A stretch of 64,000 bases of DNA, taken from positions 1-64,000 of the forward strand of contig CAKQUV010000002.1 in NCBI GenBank assembly GCA_934277615.1, read 5' to 3'. The stretch's first letter is position 1; every line of letters starts with the position of its first letter. Both the position numbers and the translations under genes were made by a program. Below, piece by piece: positions 60,294-64,000 of the stretch. This DNA comes from an uncultured Clostridia bacterium. GTDB lineage: Bacteria > Bacillota > Clostridia > Christensenellales > CAG-917. Under the pieces are notes generated by a model. It saw nothing but the letters and a program-made list of their open reading frames with translations. It searched no databases and was not told where the DNA came from.

Positions 60294-61118
60294 TTATTTT
60301 CGGTTGTCTTTGATAAATTGCAAGACGTAACTTGCGACAAGCGTGCGTTGCTCGTCTTTTTGCGCTACCGTCGTTGCGGATACGTCGGCGGTGAAGTTGG
60401 GGAAGAGTTGGAATGCTATGGGCAGGTCGGCGGTTTCGTTAATATTTGCAAAGGCGGTGTGGTTGCCGTTTTCTATCGTCTTGTAGGTGCAGTTTTGCGA
60501 CATTCTGGATTTTGCCTCGTCAATTTGCGCTTGCGTGCAGACGGCGTCTTTGTCGCCCGAGATATAAAGTGTTGGCAACGAGGACGCGGAAAGCGTGTAG
60601 TCCTCATATACGTCAAGTCCGTCCTCGTCTTTGACGTGGTTGCCGTCTTTGTCTAATATCGGGTAATGACCGACGGTTATGGGAGAGAAGAATATTGCGC
60701 CGATTGCCTTTTGATTGTTTTCGTGTATTCTGCGCAAGGCTGCGTCCGCGCCTTGGTTGGAGTGTCCGCCGATGAAGAATTGAACGTTCGGATAACTTTC
60801 AAACGCAAGTTCGGTTTTCTCAAAATATTGATAGGGCATATCGTTTTGCGTTTTGGGGATATAGGCGAGATAGCCTTCTTCGGCAAGTCGATAACCGAGG
60901 TAGGAGTACTTTTCGGGGGCGATACCCGTACCGACGTAAAAGAGCAAGCCGTATTTGATATCCTTGCGGACAGGCTCGAAAATAAGAGCGTTGCCGTTGT
61001 TTATGACGTTGACGTTGAATTTTGTGGGCGTTTTGTTTTTGTCGCACGCAACAAAGCTCGCCAAACTTGCGAGCATAAGGACGATTGCGATGATGACGAT
61101 AAACGCTTTTTTCTTCAT
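60294..61118 (-). CDS. Lipoprotein alpha/beta hydrolase
   Basis: A 274-residue exported hydrolase starting at ATG 61118; AAAGG lies eight to ten bases before it, and upstream codons of the longer frame overlap the promoter. The signal peptide ends in FVAC (Cys25). The catalytic triad is visible: Ser in GGHSNQGADA near residues 117-126, Asp in SGDKDAV near 188-194 and His in NGNHTAF near 223-229. GHSNQG differs from the GxSxG norm, having Gln-Gly after Ser-Asn. The fold resembles the dienelactone hydrolase-like group. Substrate unknown. Confidence 0.82.
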   Translation of the reverse strand: MKKKAFIVIIAIVLMLASLASFVACDKNKTPTKFNVNVINNGNALIFEPVRKDIKYGLLFYVGTGIAPEKYSYLGYRLAEEGYLAYIPKTQNDMPYQYFEKTELAFESYPNVQFFIGGHSNQGADAALRRIHENNQKAIGAIFFSPITVGHYPILDKDGNHVKDEDGLDVYEDYTLSASSLPTLYISGDKDAVCTQAQIDEAKSRMSQNCTYKTIENGNHTAFANINETADLPIAFQLFPNFTADVSATTVAQKDEQRTLVASYVLQFIKDNRK

Positions 61119-61146
61119 AGATACGCCTTTTAATTTATCAATATCG

Positions 61147-61175
61147 ATTATAGCACGGATATACGGATATTTCCA
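61147..61175 (-). promoter_or_regulatory. Promoter of the lipoprotein hydrolase gene
   Basis: Minus strand TGGAAA, 17 bases, TATAAT with an extended TGC before it. Confidence 0.6.
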
Positions 61176-61194
61176 TAGCAATTTTGCAAAGTTG

Positions 61195-61203
61195 TGCTAT
61201 AAT
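61195..61203 (+). promoter_or_regulatory. Extended -10 promoter directly before the decarboxylase ATG
   Basis: TGCTATAAT (perfect extended -10) ends six bases before the ATG at 61210, so the transcript would begin at or next to the start codon. No Shine-Dalgarno is visible. Confidence 0.6.
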
Positions 61204-61209
61204 TAAAAT

Positions 61210-62706
61210 ATGAAACGCAAAAACGGACAAATTTTGGGCTTAAATACGCATTTCGGCACGTCGGATAAGAAGGCGCAGGACGAAAAAGGACTTGCGAAAC
61301 TCCTCAAAGAACACGACGATAAAGGTATCGTGCCTTTTCATATGCCCGGGCATAAGAGGGGCGCATACGATTTTCTGTTCGGCGCACAAAAAATAGATAT
61401 CACCGAGATTGACGGTTTTGACAATCTCCACGACGCTTCGGGGGTTATTCTCGACGCGGAAAAGAGGGCGAGTAAACTGTACGGCACGCTTTGCTCTCGC
61501 TTTTTGGTGGGTGGCAGTACGGCAGGCGTTTTGGCGTCTATAAGGGCATTGACCAAAGAAGGCGATAAGGTGCTTGTGGCGCGCAATTGCCATAAGTCCG
61601 TATACAACGCAATCGAGCTTTGCCGACTTGTGCCTGTGTACGTTGAACCGACGTATTTCGAGGAATACGGTTTTTACGGCTCGGTGTTGCCCGAAAGCGT
61701 TGAAAAAGCGTTTGAAAAAGACGGTGATATAAAACTTGTCGTCATAACAAGCCCCACTTACGAGGGAATAATCAGCGACATAAAAAGCATTGCGGATATA
61801 TGTCATGAGAGGGGCGCGTTGTTGTTTGTGGACGAGGCGCACGGGGCGCATCTCGGTCTTTACAAAGGCTTTGAAAAGAGCGCAAGACAGTTTAGCGCAG
61901 ACGTTGTGGTGAACAGCTTGCACAAGACGTTGCCCTCGCTTACGCAGACCGCTATACTTCACGTTTGCACGAAAGAAGCGGATATAAAACGCATAGATAA
62001 AAACCTCGCGGTGTTTCAATCCTCGTCGCCGTCCTACGTGCTTATGGCGTCCATCGACGGCTGCATAAGGTTTTTGCAAAACTACGCAAGCGAAGCAATG
62101 GGCGAGTGGAGCAAGAACCTGGATATGGTGAGAAAATCTTTTTCGCATCTTGCCAACGTCAAACTGTTTGACGGAAAAAAGGACGGAAGAGTGTTTGCAT
62201 ACGACAAGAGCAAGCTTGTGTTTTGCGTGGGCGGTTGCGCACTAAGCGGCGTGGAATTCAAGAAAAAACTGCGTGCAGACAGCGATATAGAACTTGAAAT
62301 GGCAAGCGTAAACTATGCGATTGCAATGAGCGGACTCGGGGATGACAAAGCGTCTTTTGCAAAACTCGCAAAGGCGGTGTTCGATATAGACTCGAGCGCA
62401 AAGACGAGAGACGGATTGACGTACGTAAAATTGCCGAAATTGCCACAAAAGGTATTTGAACCGTATCAAATCGATACTTTAAGTTGCGAATACGTCGATT
62501 TTGCGCAAAGCGTAGGCAGAGTGTCCGCGGAGAACGCGTGGGCATATCCGCCGGGATGTCCTGTCATTGTCAAGGGTGAAAAAGTGGAAGAGGACTTTGT
62601 GAAATACGCCACTTTGGCATACGAGAGCGGAGTGAACGTGTCGAGCGAAAGCAGAGAATTTCCGACAAAACTTGCAGTGGTGCAAAACAGAGTCGATTTG
62701 CCTTGA
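61210..62706 (+). CDS. Orn/Lys/Arg decarboxylase family PLP enzyme
   Basis: A 498-residue fold-type-I PLP enzyme of the group-III amino acid decarboxylases. PFHMPGHKRG (42-51), VGGSTAG near 100-106, DEAHGAHL (208-215) and the PLP-lysine motif SLHKTLPSLTQTA with Lys239 are clear. The C-terminal domain is short, as in clostridial arginine or lysine decarboxylases (SpeA-like) rather than the 700-residue inducible ones. Exact amino acid is undetermined. It appears leaderless. Its stop codon overlaps the -35 of the SCIFF promoter. Confidence 0.92.
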   Translation: MKRKNGQILGLNTHFGTSDKKAQDEKGLAKLLKEHDDKGIVPFHMPGHKRGAYDFLFGAQKIDITEIDGFDNLHDASGVILDAEKRASKLYGTLCSRFLVGGSTAGVLASIRALTKEGDKVLVARNCHKSVYNAIELCRLVPVYVEPTYFEEYGFYGSVLPESVEKAFEKDGDIKLVVITSPTYEGIISDIKSIADICHERGALLFVDEAHGAHLGLYKGFEKSARQFSADVVVNSLHKTLPSLTQTAILHVCTKEADIKRIDKNLAVFQSSSPSYVLMASIDGCIRFLQNYASEAMGEWSKNLDMVRKSFSHLANVKLFDGKKDGRVFAYDKSKLVFCVGGCALSGVEFKKKLRADSDIELEMASVNYAIAMSGLGDDKASFAKLAKAVFDIDSSAKTRDGLTYVKLPKLPQKVFEPYQIDTLSCEYVDFAQSVGRVSAENAWAYPPGCPVIVKGEKVEEDFVKYATLAYESGVNVSSESREFPTKLAVVQNRVDLP

Positions 62707-62731
62707 CAAAACAAAACGATGTTTTTATAAT
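62703..62731 (+). promoter_or_regulatory. Consensus sigma-A promoter of the SCIFF gene
   Basis: Perfect TTGACA and TATAAT with a 17-base spacer. The -35 overlaps the decarboxylase stop codon. Confidence 0.85.
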
Positions 62732-62760
62732 AGATATATCAAAAGTAAGGAGTCTTTACG

Positions 62761-62907
62761 ATGAAAAGAATTACAACATTGAAAACTCGCGATTTGAACG
62801 AAAGCAAAAAGAACGGCGGCTGCGGTGAATGCCAAACTTCTTGCCAATCCGCTTGCAAAACTTCTTGCGGTGTTGCAAACCAAAAATGCGAAAAATCTGC
62901 AAAGTAA
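62761..62907 (+). CDS. scfA: SCIFF ranthipeptide precursor
   Basis: A 48-residue precursor ending at TAA 62905-62907. It begins MKRITTLKTRDLNESKK and has six cysteines at 21, 24, 28, 32, 36 and 43 in the pattern CxxCxxxCxxxCxxxCx6C, the six-Cys-in-forty-five family nearly universal in Clostridia. The leader part (about 1-18) binds the maturase; ScfB forms Cys-to-Thr (sulfur to non-alpha carbon) thioethers, and CQTSC/CKTSC supply Thr next to Cys. AAGGAG precedes the ATG by eight bases. A strong promoter and a terminator before the maturase gene favour precursor excess. Confidence 0.96.
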   Translation: MKRITTLKTRDLNESKKNGGCGECQTSCQSACKTSCGVANQKCEKSAK

Positions 62908-62936
62908 GATTTTATTAAACGATTATTTGCAAAACT

Positions 62937-62962
62937 CGCCTATGTTTTCATAGGCGTTTTTT
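62937..62962 (+). terminator. Terminator between SCIFF and its maturase
   Basis: CGCCTATG-tttt-CATAGGCG followed by T6, 20 bases before the scfB ATG. Read-through would set maturase level. Confidence 0.85.
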
Positions 62963-62981
62963 GTGCAAAGGCGCAATAGAT

Positions 62982-64000
62982 ATGATACATTCTTTCAAAC
63001 TCAACGGATACAACGTCGTGCTCGACACGGCAAGCGGCAGCGTGCACAGCGTTGACGACGTGGCATACGATATCATCGGCATGTACCAAAGCGCGAGCAA
63101 GGACGAAATCGTAAAAGAGATTACTTCAAAATACGACGTAACAGAACAGGACGTGCTCGATTGCTTAGAGGATATAGAAGACCTCAAAAAAGAGGGCAAA
63201 CTCTTTTCCGAGGACTCTTTCAAACCCGACGTGGATATGCTTGCAAAACGCAACACCGTGCTTAAAGCCATGTGCCTGCACGTTGCGCACACTTGCAATC
63301 TCAACTGCGAATACTGCTTTGCGTCGCAAGGCAAGTACCACGGCGAGAGGGCGTTGATGTCCTTTGAAGTGGGCAAACGCGCGCTCGATTTTCTTGTGGA
63401 AAACAGCGGAACGAGGCACAATCTCGAAGTGGACTTTTTCGGCGGCGAACCGCTTATGAACTGGCAAGTGGTCAAAGACCTCGTCGCGTATGCGCGTTCC
63501 ATTGAAAAAGAGCACAACAAAAACTTCCGTTTTACGCTCACGACCAACGGCATGCTTGTGGATGACGACGTTATAGAGTTTGCCAACAAAGAGATGGACA
63601 ACGTTGTGCTGAGCCTTGACGGAAGAAAGGAAATCAACGATCACTTCCGCAAGACGGCAGGCGGCGTGGGAAGCTTTGATATAATCGTGCCGAAATTCCA
63701 GAAATTCGTCAAAGCGCGCGGTGGAAAGAACTATTATATGAGAGGCACTTTCACCCATCGCAATCCCGACTTCACCAAAGATATCCAAACGATGCTCGAT
63801 TTGGGCTTTGACGAGCTCAGTATGGAGCCCGTGGTATGTCCGCCAACCGACAAGTACGCTCTTGACGAAAACGACAAGAAGGTAATCTTCGGCGAATACG
63901 AGAAGCTTGCCGATATGATGATAAAGCGCAGAAAAGAGGGCAAACCGTTTACGTTCTACCACTATATGCTCAATCTCGAAGGCGGGCCTTGCATTTACAA
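62982..64000 (+). CDS. scfB: SCIFF radical SAM maturase ScfB (partial, cut by window end)
   Basis: 339 residues are visible from ATG 62982; the frame is open at the window end. The N-terminal segment (about 1-90) is a leader-peptide-binding RRE-like domain with a DVAYDIIGMY-type pattern. The radical SAM cluster motif CNLNCEYC has Cys105, 109 and 112, followed by FFGGEPLMNW, TLTTNGMLV and LSLDGRKEIND. The last residues GGPCIY begin the SPASM region that would hold two further [4Fe-4S] clusters beyond the edge. AAAGG lies about nine bases before the ATG. Confidence 0.95.
   Translation, partial: MIHSFKLNGYNVVLDTASGSVHSVDDVAYDIIGMYQSASKDEIVKEITSKYDVTEQDVLDCLEDIEDLKKEGKLFSEDSFKPDVDMLAKRNTVLKAMCLHVAHTCNLNCEYCFASQGKYHGERALMSFEVGKRALDFLVENSGTRHNLEVDFFGGEPLMNWQVVKDLVAYARSIEKEHNKNFRFTLTTNGMLVDDDVIEFANKEMDNVVLSLDGRKEINDHFRKTAGGVGSFDIIVPKFQKFVKARGGKNYYMRGTFTHRNPDFTKDIQTMLDLGFDELSMEPVVCPPTDKYALDENDKKVIFGEYEKLADMMIKRRKEGKPFTFYHYMLNLEGGPCIY

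Noticed and set aside
1..64000. Reassigned TGA codon
   Set aside because: TGA works as the stop in many coupled ATGA junctions (recO/lipoprotein, phoH/pgpH, rnfD/rnfG, minD/minE) and does not interrupt conserved domains.

Overview
The window looks like a chromosome segment of an anaerobic, endospore-lineage Clostridia (Bacillota), probably an uncultivated gut-type organism. Supporting signs are sporulation-lineage genes (YqfC, YqfD, a SpoIVFB-type protease), a complete Rnf ferredoxin:NAD+ oxidoreductase operon in the clostridial order C-D-G-E-A-B, the SCIFF ranthipeptide precursor with its radical SAM maturase, single-membrane-type lipoproteins, and purine-rich Shine-Dalgarno sites. TGA is used as a stop. 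No tRNA, rRNA, phage, transposase or CRISPR array was recognised.

Layout. 1-676: tandem and dispersed repeats. 677-3638: an M20 peptidase, smpB, secG and a ferritin-like protein. 3785-8885 (minus strand): era, yqzL, recO, a lipoprotein, the threonylcarbamoyl-AMP synthase and a small phosphatase. 9385-13979 (minus): yqfC, yqfD, phoH-like, a short pgpH and ybeY. 14319-25633 (minus): dnaB, a lipoprotein, pepF, a DUF1846 protein, a gyrase/topoisomerase IV pair and a hydrolase. 25762-28709: murG and two membrane proteins. 28978-32106 (minus): a Gx transporter, a NusG-domain-II protein, ApbE and DegV. 32389-35656: a trypsin-like protease, a probable small RNA, a 44-residue membrane peptide, repeats and a hairpin array. 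35657-40129 (minus): a 1490-residue modular surface lipoprotein. 40330-60146: paired half-size TauE/SafE proteins, rnfCDGEAB, ppx/gppA-like, maf, an mreB-like gene, minD, minE, a small membrane protein, a spoIVFB-like gene, a ROK kinase, two radical-SAM-associated genes, rng, a dehydrogenase and an O-antigen-ligase-like protein. 60294-64000: a lipoprotein hydrolase, a PLP decarboxylase, SCIFF and ScfB (cut by the window end).

How the genes connect. ApbE can supply the covalent FMN needed by RnfD and RnfG, which links the 29-31 kb cluster to the Rnf operon. YbeY, Era, RecO, SmpB, SecG and RNase G form the housekeeping RNA, translation and secretion set. MreB-like, MinD, MinE, the small membrane protein and the SpoIVFB-like protease reproduce the shape/division/sporulation neighbourhood known from Bacillus.

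The most unusual content is non-coding. Three copies of a roughly 130-base element sit on the stop codons of unrelated genes. Their stems differ but keep complementary, while the unpaired boxes (ATAACTGCGGCA and TTTCTTGTTC) are constant, which is the signature of a structured RNA or DNA motif. Two arrays of short hairpins use one constant linker (aatatcact) and stems that are unrelated from unit to unit but always self-complementary. A promoter-hairpin-terminator unit at 33.5 kb presents a TCCTCCC loop and looks like an anti-Shine-Dalgarno small RNA.
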